Shown here: piece after piece, positions 43,681 to 53,755 of the stretch
Layout: every line of letters starts with the position of its first letter
Position numbering within the stretch: the first letter of the stretch is position 1
Assembly: GCA_000277445.1 (NCBI GenBank)
Contig: AJWJ01000095.1
Coordinates: 1-57,858, forward strand
Source: Polysphondylium violaceum
Taxonomy: Eukaryota; Evosea; Eumycetozoa; Dictyosteliales; Dictyosteliaceae
DNA length: 57,858 bases
Reading direction: 5' to 3'
The notes under the pieces: generated by a model
The model's input: only the letters and a program-made list of their open reading frames with translations
The model's database searches: none
What the model was told of the DNA's origin: nothing
Made by a program: the position numbers and the translations under genes

Positions 43681-45072
43681 TTAAATATCATATTGAAGTG
43701 GTGTGACATGTGAGGATGAGGGTGATATGATTGGTAATAGTTGATGTTGTTTCTTTTTTGGTGTCTTTTTATCATTACCTGTTGTAGTCGTTGTTGATTG
43801 ATTGTTAATAGCGGCAGTGAGAGCAGCTTGTTTTGATGCCAAATCTTTTTTTAATGCTTGATAAGATTCTACATCAGAGAATGGTAATTTACTACTTGGT
43901 TCAATATAGATTGCATCTTTACCACTTATAATACACTTTTCTTTTTCTTTTTCTAGAGTATTGGTTGTTGATGTTGTCGATGATGATGGAGGAGTAAAAC
44001 AATCTGGTAAAACACCGTCAGAGAAATTTACAACCGTTTGATCAGGGTCTGATTTATAGATGACTCTTGGTCCATTGATAACCAATTGTTTCTTTATAAT
44101 CATACTCTTTCTTTTATCCTCTTCCTTTTGCATGAGATGATTGAGTGACTGTGTGTTGAGGATTTCTGTTTGTTTGGTTTCTTTGATCATTTGTTTTTGT
44201 GTGTATCCCATTTCTGTCATAAAGTCCATGGGTATTGTAGATGATGATGAAGTGGTGGTTGTTGAGGGAGTTGATGGTGTTGATGCAGTTGCTTTTTTAC
44301 CTCTACCACCTCTTTTTGTTGGTGTTGTTTTGGTGTCTATGTCATCGTCATCCTCTTCATCTTCTTGTTTTGATTTTCCTCTTCCTTTTCCCCTGCCTTT
44401 GGTTGCTGGTGGAGGTGTTGGTGGAGTAGGTTCCGGTGATTTCTTTTGTCTCTTTCTTTTATCTTGTTCTTTAATTTGCTGTTGTGCAGCCCATTCCTCT
44501 TTCATTGCAATCGCAGAAGTTCGCTGAGATGTTCTTCTTGTGGCGATGGGTGTTGTAGAAGACGATGGTGAAGTTGGTTCTGATCCTGGTGTTGTTGGTG
44601 TTTTGGGTGGTGATGGCTCCTTTCTTTTTCTCTTATTGGGAGTTACATTTGATTCCTCTGCTGGTGGTGGTGATGTAGTTGTTGTATTCATACTTTCATT
44701 CAATTTCTCCAACTCCTTTTCCATTGATGATTTGCTAGATCTCGATACACCCTTCTTTGTAGCAGAAGATGCAGTTGTAGTTTTCTTGGGATCTTTGTAG
44801 GTGGAAGATTTCTTTTTAGAAGCCTTTTCCCTCTTTTCCAAATCCTTGTCTTGTGTATTCTCTTCGTCTTTATCAGAGTCATCGCTATCAGCAGCATCAG
44901 AATCCAACACATCGGGCTCAATGTCTTCCTCTGGTTCAGACTCAAAATCAGGATCCTCTTGATCATCGTCCTCTTGAAGAAGAATTCCCCATAGTTCTTT
45001 ATCTGCTGCTTTTTGTTCTTCTGTAAGTTCTGTTTGTCTTTGTCCACGTGTAGATCTAGGTGGCAATGTCAT
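43681..45072 (-). CDS. YL1/VPS72-like subunit of SWR1/SRCAP complex
   Basis: Single exon, 463 residues. The N-terminal YL1 region has RSTRGQRQ, then a long acidic block (QEDPDFESEPEEDIEPD, DAADSDDSDKDEE) like the H2A.Z-H2B-binding segment of YL1/Swc2. A Ser/Thr/Lys/Pro-rich middle follows. The C-terminal YL1_C motif at ~380 reads CIISGKDAIYIEP..LPFSDVESYQALK, matching the family's C-terminal pattern. In yeast and animals the protein recognises the H2A.Z-H2B dimer for chromatin exchange; here the nucleus is the expected place. Confidence 0.92.
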   Translation of the reverse strand: MTLPPRSTRGQRQTELTEEQKAADKELWGILLQEDDDQEDPDFESEPEEDIEPDVLDSDAADSDDSDKDEENTQDKDLEKREKASKKKSSTYKDPKKTTTASSATKKGVSRSSKSSMEKELEKLNESMNTTTTSPPPAEESNVTPNKRKRKEPSPPKTPTTPGSEPTSPSSSTTPIATRRTSQRTSAIAMKEEWAAQQQIKEQDKRKRQKKSPEPTPPTPPPATKGRGKGRGKSKQEDEEDDDDIDTKTTPTKRGGRGKKATASTPSTPSTTTTSSSSTIPMDFMTEMGYTQKQMIKETKQTEILNTQSLNHLMQKEEDKRKSMIIKKQLVINGPRVIYKSDPDQTVVNFSDGVLPDCFTPPSSSTTSTTNTLEKEKEKCIISGKDAIYIEPSSKLPFSDVESYQALKKDLASKQAALTAAINNQSTTTTTGNDKKTPKKKQHQLLPIISPSSSHVTPLQYDI

Positions 45073-45607
45073 TTTATGTGTGTAAATGAATCTATTTTAA
45101 ATGATTAACATATGACTTTTTTATGTTTTTGTTAAAAATTTTAAATTTTTTTTTGAATATTCCATCTGGTTCTGTATAGACATCCAAAGGTTTTTAGATA
45201 TGAAGGACAATGGATGTATTCAGTGTTGGTAGGTTGAAGTTTTTGTTAAATGTCTCTAAGATGACTGTTATTCGATCATGATTCTGTCTGGCTGGATCTC
45301 TATTGTAGTTTCTGAGGAGGGAGTGTGCATGATCAAGTGTTTCGGACAAGCAGTGATTGTGATAGTGTTAGTTTCTTTTTGATGAACTCTTGGTTGAGTG
45401 TTGGGGTATTGTATTTGTTGTGGCGTTTGTTGGTTCTGTGAATCTAGTTTTTTTTTTTTTGTTTTTATTATTTAAATGTGAATATTGATTTTTTGTTTTC
45501 ATTAGGTGTAGACAATTGTAAGTCTCGCATATTGCCCCTACTTCAAGTTTGCTTTGAATGTGGATTTTTAAAAAAAATATAACAAGGTTTTTTATATTTT
45601 CATCTAT
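45073..45607. other. Intergenic with a GC-richer, coding-like segment
   Basis: Between YL1 and the tRNA gene. About 45175-45445 is less AT-rich than other spacers, and on the minus strand one frame stays open for ~50 codons (TLDHAHSLLRNYNRDPARQ..) without an ATG. It could be an old gene fragment or a relic of an inserted element near the tRNA; I cannot name a family. Confidence 0.35.
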
Positions 45608-45679
45608 AGCTCAGTGGCTCAGGGGTAGCGCGTGAGGCTCATAACCTTAAGGTCCCAGGATCGAAACCTGGCTGAGCTA
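45608..45679 (+). tRNA. Initiator tRNA-Met (CAT)
   Basis: A 72 nt tRNA without intron. The acceptor stem AGCTCAG pairs fully with CTGAGCT; the anticodon loop is CTCATAA (CAT), and the T stem CCAGG pairs with CCTGG. The first pair A1:U72 and the T loop ATCGAAA, with A in place of T54, are both marks of eukaryotic initiator tRNA rather than elongator. The discriminator is A; CCA is not encoded. A TTTT at 45684-45687 fits Pol III termination. Confidence 0.95.
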
Positions 45680-46308
45680 GACATTTTAGAATTCTTAGCT
45701 CATTTGTCGGGCCCTATTTTTTTTTTTTTTCAAACTGATTTTTTTTTGTAATTTTATTATGGATGATCTATAAGAGGGAGATCACTTATTATATCATGTG
45801 AGCTAGCCTCCATTTTGTAATATAAGATGATGTATCTGTTCACTATGGGGGATTAAAAACGAATATTTTTTTTTTGTATTTGATGTTAAAAGGTTGTTTT
45901 ATTATTTATTTGCTAAAATAGTAACTTCGATATTTAAATAGCCAACGACAAACTTAAAGAATGGTTGATCTATCAAGTAGAGTTTACAAGAATATTTCAT
46001 CAAAACTACTGATATTCGTTTTAGTTTGGACTGGTGAAAAGGAGTGAACTAAGCCACTCATCCATCATCCAATCAATATATTTAAGTAACAACTTCTATC
46101 AATCTCTTTATGATTGACTACAACTTACCACTTTTAGATATAAAAGTGGAAAGTTTTTATTGTAAATTTAAATCTTAAAAAAAATAAATACATTTTCAAT
46201 ATAGTTTTTACATTCTAGAAACTAATACGCCTTTGGATATTATATTTATTTACGCGAACAGTAAACCTCATATCCGCCTATAAATAATCATATTTATTAA
46301 AATTTGAT
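45680..46308. other. Intergenic downstream of the tRNA
   Basis: Contains long T tracts, the repeated 27-mer at 45770-45796 (see separate entry) and otherwise AT-rich sequence without a gene. Confidence 0.5.
45770..45796 (+). repeat. 27 nt sequence shared with 12749-12775
   Basis: Both sites read ATAAGARGGAGATCACTTAT and then TATATCA, differing at one position; flanks diverge completely. The copy here is 91 bp downstream of the tRNA; the other is between the FNIP array and the glycoprotein gene. Short dispersed repeats like this can be ends of mobile elements, but no second end or coding part was found. Confidence 0.5.
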
Positions 46309-47826
46309 TCAAGGTTTAACAAAAGAATTTGGATTATTAAAATCTTCTAAAATTGATTTAATTTGAGATTTAATTTGCTTGTCATTTGTGTTTTTAAATA
46401 ATTGATTTAGTAGTTTTGGTATTTGCAGAGATTTACATAATTTTATATAAGGATTTAAAGAGTTTACTATTCTATCCAATTCTCTTTTTGATCCAACTTT
46501 GTCTTTACTATTATTTTCTTTAGGTAAACTACCTCTATAAAGTATAATTTCCAGAGAGTATAAAACTAATTTAAAATCTTTCTTTTTTGAAAAGGATTGT
46601 AAAAATAAAGTGACAGATTGAAGGTATCCAATGTTGATTAGGTAATCTAGTTGTGATGATAATGAGATCAAATTAAAAAATATAGCTATAATTTCATTCT
46701 TGATCGTCACAGTAGATTGTTCAAAGATATTTAATAAAGTTGTAAAATAACCTAGATCAATCATTGTTTGGAGAATTTGATTTGTACATTGACTTGTCAG
46801 ATTAACTATAGTACTATAGACCACATACCTAATAGTTGAGTCGTCATGACTTATTAATGATAATATAGTTTCTAGTATCCCTAGTTTTACAATCACATCA
46901 ATATGACTGCTTTTGCTTTTACATATATGCGCAATGGTGGAAATAGATGGATGGAGAATTCTGTTTATAAACTCTTGGTCATCATCATTTCTCCCATTAA
47001 TTATTTGGACTATTCTTTCAATGAGAGCATTATTTTCCACCACACACTGAACTCCTTCCTCTATTGACGTTATATTTGTAATTGTTTTCATTGTATTTTC
47101 AACAATTTCATAATTTGGTATATATAGCCATTGTTTAAAGTAATTTAGAAAAGGTAGTAATCTATATAAAGGCACCAAAGGATTGTCATTGTATAATTCG
47201 AAAATCATCAAACTTTGTTGTTCAATAAAATCAACATTATCATCTTCTTCAACGTCGAGATCATAATTGTCAAATATATAAAGTAGCTGCTCTATCAAAG
47301 ATACCGACTCTATTGCATCGTTTCTATAATCGCTAGATTTTCCTACTATATTAAAAATAGCAGACAAAGAATATTTTATCACGTTAAAATTTTTTGTTTT
47401 GAACAATATTTGAATCAATGGTATTAATGTACCACTATTATACACTTGATCAGATGCAAAAGAACTAAGATGAGAAAAACAAACACATGTTTCAATCTTT
47501 TAAAAAGGTGTTAATATTTGTTTGTTTACTGTTGTTTGTGTAAATACTGGCTTACCAATAAATCATCGTGGGTATCAATGTGTAATAGTGTTTGTAATTT
47601 AGGTAAAATAAATAAACATTGTGCTCTAGTAATTAGTGGTGGGTCTTGTCTTAATATAACAGTAAAATTATGTACACCTTTAGAGACATCGACAAAGGAA
47701 TTTGATTCAAGAAATTCAATCTAAACATTCACCAGTGTTAGTTTTTTTGCTTTTTCCGATATTTTATGAATTTTAATTACTTACTGCTACTGGTAAAATT
47801 TCTTTGTATAGATCCCTAAGGCTCAT
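46309..47826 (-). CDS. Armadillo-repeat protein, importin-alpha-like (three exons)
   Basis: Exons are 47785-47826, 47556-47720 and 46309-47496; introns of 64 nt (GTAAGT) and 59 nt (GTAAGC) are phase 0; 464 residues from MSLRDLYKEILPVA. Helical repeats of ~42 residues run through the protein: LIPLIQILFK..VIKYSLSAIFNI, VENTMKTITNITS, LISHDDSTIRYVVYSTIVNL. These resemble importin-alpha ARM repeats, but the basic IBB region and the conserved WxxxN ladder residues that bind nuclear signals are not evident, so cargo import is unproven. A divergent member of the family is the safest call. Confidence 0.8.
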
Positions 47827-48138
47827 TTCAGAAAGAACTAACAATTATAAATTTATAGCATCTGAAATCGGACCAAAATTTAATCGTTTTTTTTTTTTAA
47901 ACAAAATTCTAATTTTTTCATCCCATATTTTGGCTAATTAAGACTTGTCGAAGAAAAGTAAAGGAAAAAGAAATTCCTTTGATAAAAGGTATTGAGGCAA
48001 AATTGTTGTTAGATACCACTCTATAAATATTAATAATAATAATATTGTTGTCTACCACAATTTTATCTAGACAACAATATGTTGTGGTGGATGTAGAATT
48101 TAAAGCTAAAAGATACACTATAGTTTTTATTTATTTAC
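47827..48138. other. Short intergenic region, no gene
   Basis: 312 bp between two minus-strand genes; includes the promoter of the ARM gene and the 3' flank of p47. A 66-codon minus frame at 47918-48118 lacks family or splice support. Confidence 0.5.
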
Positions 48139-49354
48139 TTATTTATATTTTTGAACAAAGGATTCATTCAAGAATCCAGAATCCTTCAATGATTTAGTAG
48201 AGGTAATATCAATTGGTTTCATTGGGAAACCATTTAATAAATCAAATGGTCTAGATGAGGGGTTTGAGGAATTAATATAATTTACAACATCTACAATAGT
48301 ATTGGTTTGATTAAAGGTTGGTTGAATTCTACTGCCATCAGCTAAACGAATTTGTAATGTAGTTGTTGGTTGTGATGAATCAATGGTTGGTGGTTTAGCG
48401 GCGGTTGCTGGTTTTGATGATGATGATGACGATGATGAACTGCTGGTAGTGGTGGTAGTAGTAGAGCCTAAAGCTTGGCCACCGCCTGAAAAAGCAACAT
48501 ATTTAGGTTTGGGTGGTTCAGTGTAATCTTTTTCATGATTATTAATTAAAACAAGTGAGAGACCACCTGGTGGGGCTTGTAACTCACTTGGTATGATACC
48601 TCTTTGAATGTCTTGGAGGAATTCTCTATTCTTTTGGTCATCAAAGGTACGAAGTTCACCATTGTCAACGGTGAAACCTTGTCTCCAAAATGTAATTTTA
48701 CATTCGGCAGTTTGTTCACTTGGATCTTTTTCCTTTGGTTTGGATACAACACGTGAACCTTGATCGGTGGAACCCAATTGATAGCCAGAGCCATCAAATG
48801 ATTCTCTCTCTGGCTTTTTAGGATCACCAGTGGTTGGTGTGGCACCTTGTTTCTTTGCACTGTCAAACACATCGTTTACAATTTCATTACGATCTTTTTT
48901 CTCTTTTGGTGCAGATTGTACCATTAATCCACTCTTTTCACCTCCTGTAAAATAATTTTGTGATTTACCATGTTCATCTTCATCTGAATCTTCTTCATCC
49001 TCATTTGAATAGTCTGCAAATGTTTTAATAGCTCCACTAGCTGGTTTTCTACTAGTATTTGATGATGGTTTTGATGTTGATGTTGGATATGATGATGCTG
49101 ATGGTGTTACATTTCTGTTATTATTATTATTATCATTGTTATTGCTAGAAGATCTATCAGCATCATAAAAAGCGGATACAGAGGTCTATAAAAAAAATGG
49201 ATTAATTAAAAGCTATTACACACAAATGGTATATATATAAACACCCAACACATACATCTAAATCCCATCCATGACTTTCTAAAAAAAATTTACTCTCCTC
49301 AACTGATGCACCAGTAAGTGATTGAAATTGTGCAATAGCTTCACTATGTTCCAT
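48139..49354 (-). CDS. p47/NSFL1C-like Cdc48 cofactor (UBA-SEP-UBX), two exons
   Basis: Exon 1 is 49256-49354 and exon 2 is 48139-49185, with a 70 nt intron (GTATGT..TTATAG); 381 residues. UBA at 1-45 (FQSLTGASVEESKFFLESHG), an acidic/Ser-rich linker, NYFTGGEKSGLMVQ, then a SEP domain at ~194-260 (ITFWRQGFTVDNGELRTFDD, then FLQDIQRGIIPSEL) and UBX at ~303-381 (LQIRLADGSRIQPTFNQTNT, FPMKPI). This order and length match p47/Shp1, which links Cdc48/p97 to ubiquitinated substrates and to membrane fusion. The exon junction inside the UBA restores WDLDTSVSAFYD, as in other p47 proteins. Confidence 0.95.
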
Positions 49355-49619
49355 TTGTAATGTATAAATATAAAATAAAGTAATAAAATATGAAATGAAA
49401 AATATATAGAAAAAAAAGGGTGGTGAAGAAAAAAAATAAAAAATAAAAAATAAAAAAAAAAACAAATTAAATTAAATTTTGTGATGATCAATTTATTTAT
49501 ATTTTCTCATTTTCATGTAAAATCAAACACTACCAAGGGATAACAACAAATACATAAAAAACAAGAATAATGATTTTTATAAAAAAAGGGGTTTTTATTA
49601 TATTTATTATATTTTAAGA

Positions 49620-52368
49620 TTACATTGGAGGTGGAGGTGGAACACGATTCTTTGCTTCATCATAATCATCATATCCATTTGATTGATCATAGGCTGATTG
49701 GTCATAGGCGGATTGATCGTAGGCTGATTGATCGTAGGCGGATTGATCATAAGCTGATTGATCATAGGCTGATTGATCGTAAGCTGATTGATCATAAGTT
49801 TCGGTGTGTTCTGGTTGTTCTGGTTGTTCATAGTGTGCTGATTCATCATAGCCTGCAGATGTTTGATTCTCATCATAAACGGGTGGTTGTTCATCATATG
49901 TATATTGTTGTTCTGTAGATTCATTGTGATTACTATAACTGTAATAGGATTCTTCAGCAGGGGGTGGAGGTGGTGGATAATCAAGTGTTGGGGGTGGAGG
50001 TGGTACAGCAAGACCATTGCTATAGTTACTATTTCCACTGTAGCTGAGATGATTGGATGAGGCATAGCCAGAGTAATTGGATGCTCTGTTGTTATTATAT
50101 GAGGGTGAAGAGTATTGTGGTTGTTGATAGGATGGACTACTGTGATTACTGTAATCATCGCCGCCCAAGTTGTTTGAACTATAAGTTGAGGCTCTAAACG
50201 ATGGGGTAGAGGAAGATATGGCGACGGTTGTTTTTGTAGAGGATGGAATGTCAGTGTAGGCGATGCCATTCTTATTATTAGAGAGACAGGTTTGGACATC
50301 GGCCAAAATCTCACCAATCTTGTCGTTGGTGGCTTTCTTGTCTTTACTTGTACTCAACATCTTCATAATGTCTGTAGTTGGCACGGGGATATCAACCAAT
50401 GAACGATTGGTGGTAAAACAACGCTTCATGGCTTGGAAACCGGCGATGCCCAAGGCATTGTCGTCAATGACGAGTGATTTAAGATTGACATTCTTTTTCA
50501 ATGCCTCAAACAACTCTCTACATATATCATCGCCCATCGAGTTTCCAGAGATATCCAATTCAACCAATTTACAATCTTCATTCAAAGACTTTACCAAAGG
50601 CAAGAGTTCTTTGCCCAAAAAGAAACCTGAACGATCTTTACCGGCCAAAACAAGTCTACGAATGCTAGGATGATTGTGGACGACTCTAGCCAAGTGATCG
50701 ACAATAGATTCAGCCTTGCTTGAGCTCTTAAAGTTGCTCGACAAATCAATGGCAGAAAGAGTGGTGTTTTCTTCGAGTGCTTGGAGGATGAAGGTCATGC
50801 CCTTCTTTCTAAAGCTGTTTTGGGCCAACTTGAGGAATGAAACGTTGGTACATGTCTTGATGGTGTTGGCAAACAAGAGGGCGCCCTTTTGTTCGAGATT
50901 ATTATCAGAGAGATCAAGGACTCTGTCAGCAACAGCGACACCGCTACTGCAGGCCGATATGATAGAGGTCACTTGCTCACCAGTGATACCACAGTGACGG
51001 AGTTTGATATTGGCCAAAGAGTCACATTTACTGATGATGGTGCAAAGGTTTTGAACGGCCTCTGGTGTGAATCTGTTGTTTGACAAGTTGAGATACTCGA
51101 TGGCCTCGACGTTGGCTTGACGAATGGCCGATGTCACCTTGGCAGTGTCTAATTGGGTGTTCTCGACGTTCAAGTAGACTAATGGTTTACGTGGATTGGG
51201 AATGGAGCTGTTGAGCAATACAATCCAATCGTGAAGACTCTCACTACCCATCTTGTCGAGCTTATTATTGCTGAAATCCATTTTAGTAATGGTACCACTG
51301 GAAGCATAGTTTGCTTGAAGGGTACGGAAAAAGACAGAGGCACCCTTGGGTTCCATGCCCACGTTTCTGGCGATAAACTCGCCAAATGGACGAGAGAGGT
51401 TACGTATGGCTGTGGCGATAGAGTTCATACCCTTGTCTTGAACGTTATTGTCAGAGATGTTGAGAAAACATAGATTGTTGGATTGATTGTCTTTTAATGC
51501 ATCACCCAATTGCACCCAACCATCGTCTGCATCAATTCCTTGTAAATCGACTCTGACAATGGTGGTGTTGTGATGAAACACGTCTGCCAAGAGAGCGGGC
51601 AACTCTTTTCTAGTCTTGTTGTGGCAAATAAATGTATCGAAAAAGGTGTTGTGTCTGAGGGCAGCCAACACTGGTACTAAATTGATTGCAGCAGTCTCAC
51701 TATTCTTATCAATACCTGCAAAATCATCCAAACAAAACACTCTACTACCCTTTGATACTGTGTCTTCAATATAGTAGATCAAATCATTGTTTACTGGTGA
51801 TGCATAATAATTACACTGAGCTTTATAAACCTCTACAAATCCATGAGCAAGTCCTGGATCAATTTGTTCAATCTCTGGAATTGCTCTCTCTGGTGGTAAA
51901 ATCACAAGACTTGGTAATGCCTCTTGTGAAAATGTAAAACTAATTCTATGAAATGCATTGATTAATAATTTGGGAATAGTTGTACCTGTAGTTGGTCCTG
52001 AAATATCAATATTAAATGTTGTAAATTTTAAGACAACCTATAAGAAATCGTAGTAGTGTTGCATATTAATATTCATATTCTATTTATATCTTTTCTCTTT
52101 ATATCTATATATATATAACTACTTTATCAATATCATCAGTTCTAATTTCGACCAAATCATAGAGATGACCTTGTCTTTGTACTTGTTTCTTTCCACCAAC
52201 TTTGTTTCTTTTAATAGAGTAGATTCTGTATTTGGTGAATACTAAAAGACGATCTTGAACAACATCTTTTTTGTTTGTTTTCTTTACCCAACATACAAAA
52301 TCAGGGTCACAACCTTCAAGTTCAAAGATAAATCTTTTCTCACCGGTTGAAAGTTCAGATGATGCCAT
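49620..52368 (-). CDS. CARMIL-like protein: PH, LRR, Pro-rich (two exons)
   Basis: Exon 1 is 52123-52368 and exon 2 is 49620-52037, with an 85 nt intron (GTAGTT..TTATAG), phase 0; 887 residues. The N-terminal ~110 residues match the non-canonical PH domain of CARMIL (VQDRLLVFTKYRIYSIKR); an LRR domain of about 16 repeats follows (LCFLNISDNNVQDKGMNSIA, AIEYLNLSNNRF, LSAIDLSSNFKSS). The C-terminus has Pro stretches (PPPPPTLDYPPPPPPAEE) and eight QSAYD repeats, ending RVPPPPPM. CARMIL proteins bind actin capping protein and Arp2/3-linked myosin I; I do not see the usual capping-protein binding motif in the tail. Shorter than Dictyostelium CARMIL from memory (~1,050). Confidence 0.88.
49683..49803 (-). 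repeat. 15 bp coding tandem repeat, eight units
   Basis: Encodes eight QSAYD units near the C-terminus of the CARMIL-like protein. Units differ mainly at silent positions (GCCTATGAT/GCTTACGAT), so the repeat is not newly expanded and the peptide is under selection. Confidence 0.8.
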
Positions 52369-53755
52369 TTTTATTTATTTCTTTTTGTGTTCCACTAATC
52401 TATCTATTAAGATTGAATAATGAGGATGAGGAGAGTTAGGATTTTTTCTTTTTTTTTTTTTCAAAAAAAAAAGGGTGTCACACAAAAAATCTAAAAAAAG
52501 GTGAGAAAATGAACAAGCAAATTATCGACAAAAAAAAGAACCTTACAACTGACACATATATGGACTGTTGATTTTGATAGAAACTGAAAACAACACACAA
52601 AGCTATGAATAGAGATGATTTGATTTACTATGCAATGAGAATTAAGGATATTGATTTTTATAATTGAATTATATGAATGATGTGTGAGCGATATAAAAGT
52701 GAAATAAAAGAAAAAGAAAGAGAGAAAGTATTAACAATGATTTTTGATGATGATGATAACTAGTTATTTAAATTATAATTTAATATTATTTAAATTATTA
52801 TTAATAATAATGGGGGAAAGTGTATAAAAAAAGTATATAATTTCACCTCACACATATGTGGGAACCACACCCCCACAATCTTTTTTTGGATGTTGGTTGT
52901 TGAGTTTTTTGGCGGGTGTGATTATTAATATCTTGAGATGAGATATATTGATGATGATTGTTGTTGTTGATGATAAATCAAATTCATTTGTTGCTTTTTT
53001 GATATATACCCCTCCACCCCTTTGGGGAAGATGTGTGGATAGTTTTACCAACTTGTTCTTTTTAAGGAAAGTGGTATAAATATTACAACAATAAGAATAC
53101 TCTATATGTGTGTTAATTTGTGGGGGAGGGTGGCTGGTGTAAAACAGGAAAAATGTAAACGAAAATAGATATTTTGGTTTGTGATGGTGTGAAAGATGAA
53201 AAAAAAAACCCTTTTTATATATACTATTTAAATATATCTATCTAATCTTACACTATGACAAGGGATGTGTAAAAAAAAAAAAAATATCTATGCTAAAATG
53301 ACCTTTAGGAAAAATAATAATCAAATTTTGTCCGTTTTTTTTAGACTAAAAAATAAAAAATTTTCAAAAAAAAAATAAAAATAAATTTGAAAAAAATTTT
53401 GAAAAAATCGTTCAAAGACGTCTTTGTGCCCCCCATCATCATCGATCTCAAAAAAAGCAGATTTGTAAAAAAAATAAAAAATAAAAAATAAATTTTTTGG
53501 CCCATCCACATCAAAACACCTTTTTGATTTGTGGAGGGAGCACAAGAACCCAGGGTGTTTTCCATGCAGTATCATATTTTGGACAACGTATCAGATAATG
53601 AATGAAAATATAAAAGTATTTTTAAATTTCTTTGTTTTTTTTATTTGCATAAATAATATTGTTAAGGAGTGAGTGTGGTATTGGTGATTTCCACTAAGAC
53701 CACATCACATGGCGTGTATGTGTGTGAGTGGGTGTATTTTGAGGTATCAGTAATA
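52369..53755. other. 1.4 kb intergenic region
   Basis: Upstream of the CARMIL gene and downstream of the Myb gene, both minus strand. Long A and T runs, AT-rich inverted blocks at 53330-53400 and a GC-richer patch at 53495-53575 with a possible hairpin. Short frames at 52848-53051 and 53321-53575 look non-coding. Confidence 0.5.

Noticed and set aside
44141-44800. Plus-strand frames over the YL1 gene
   Set aside because: Shadows of the minus-strand acidic and Ser/Thr-rich coding sequence.
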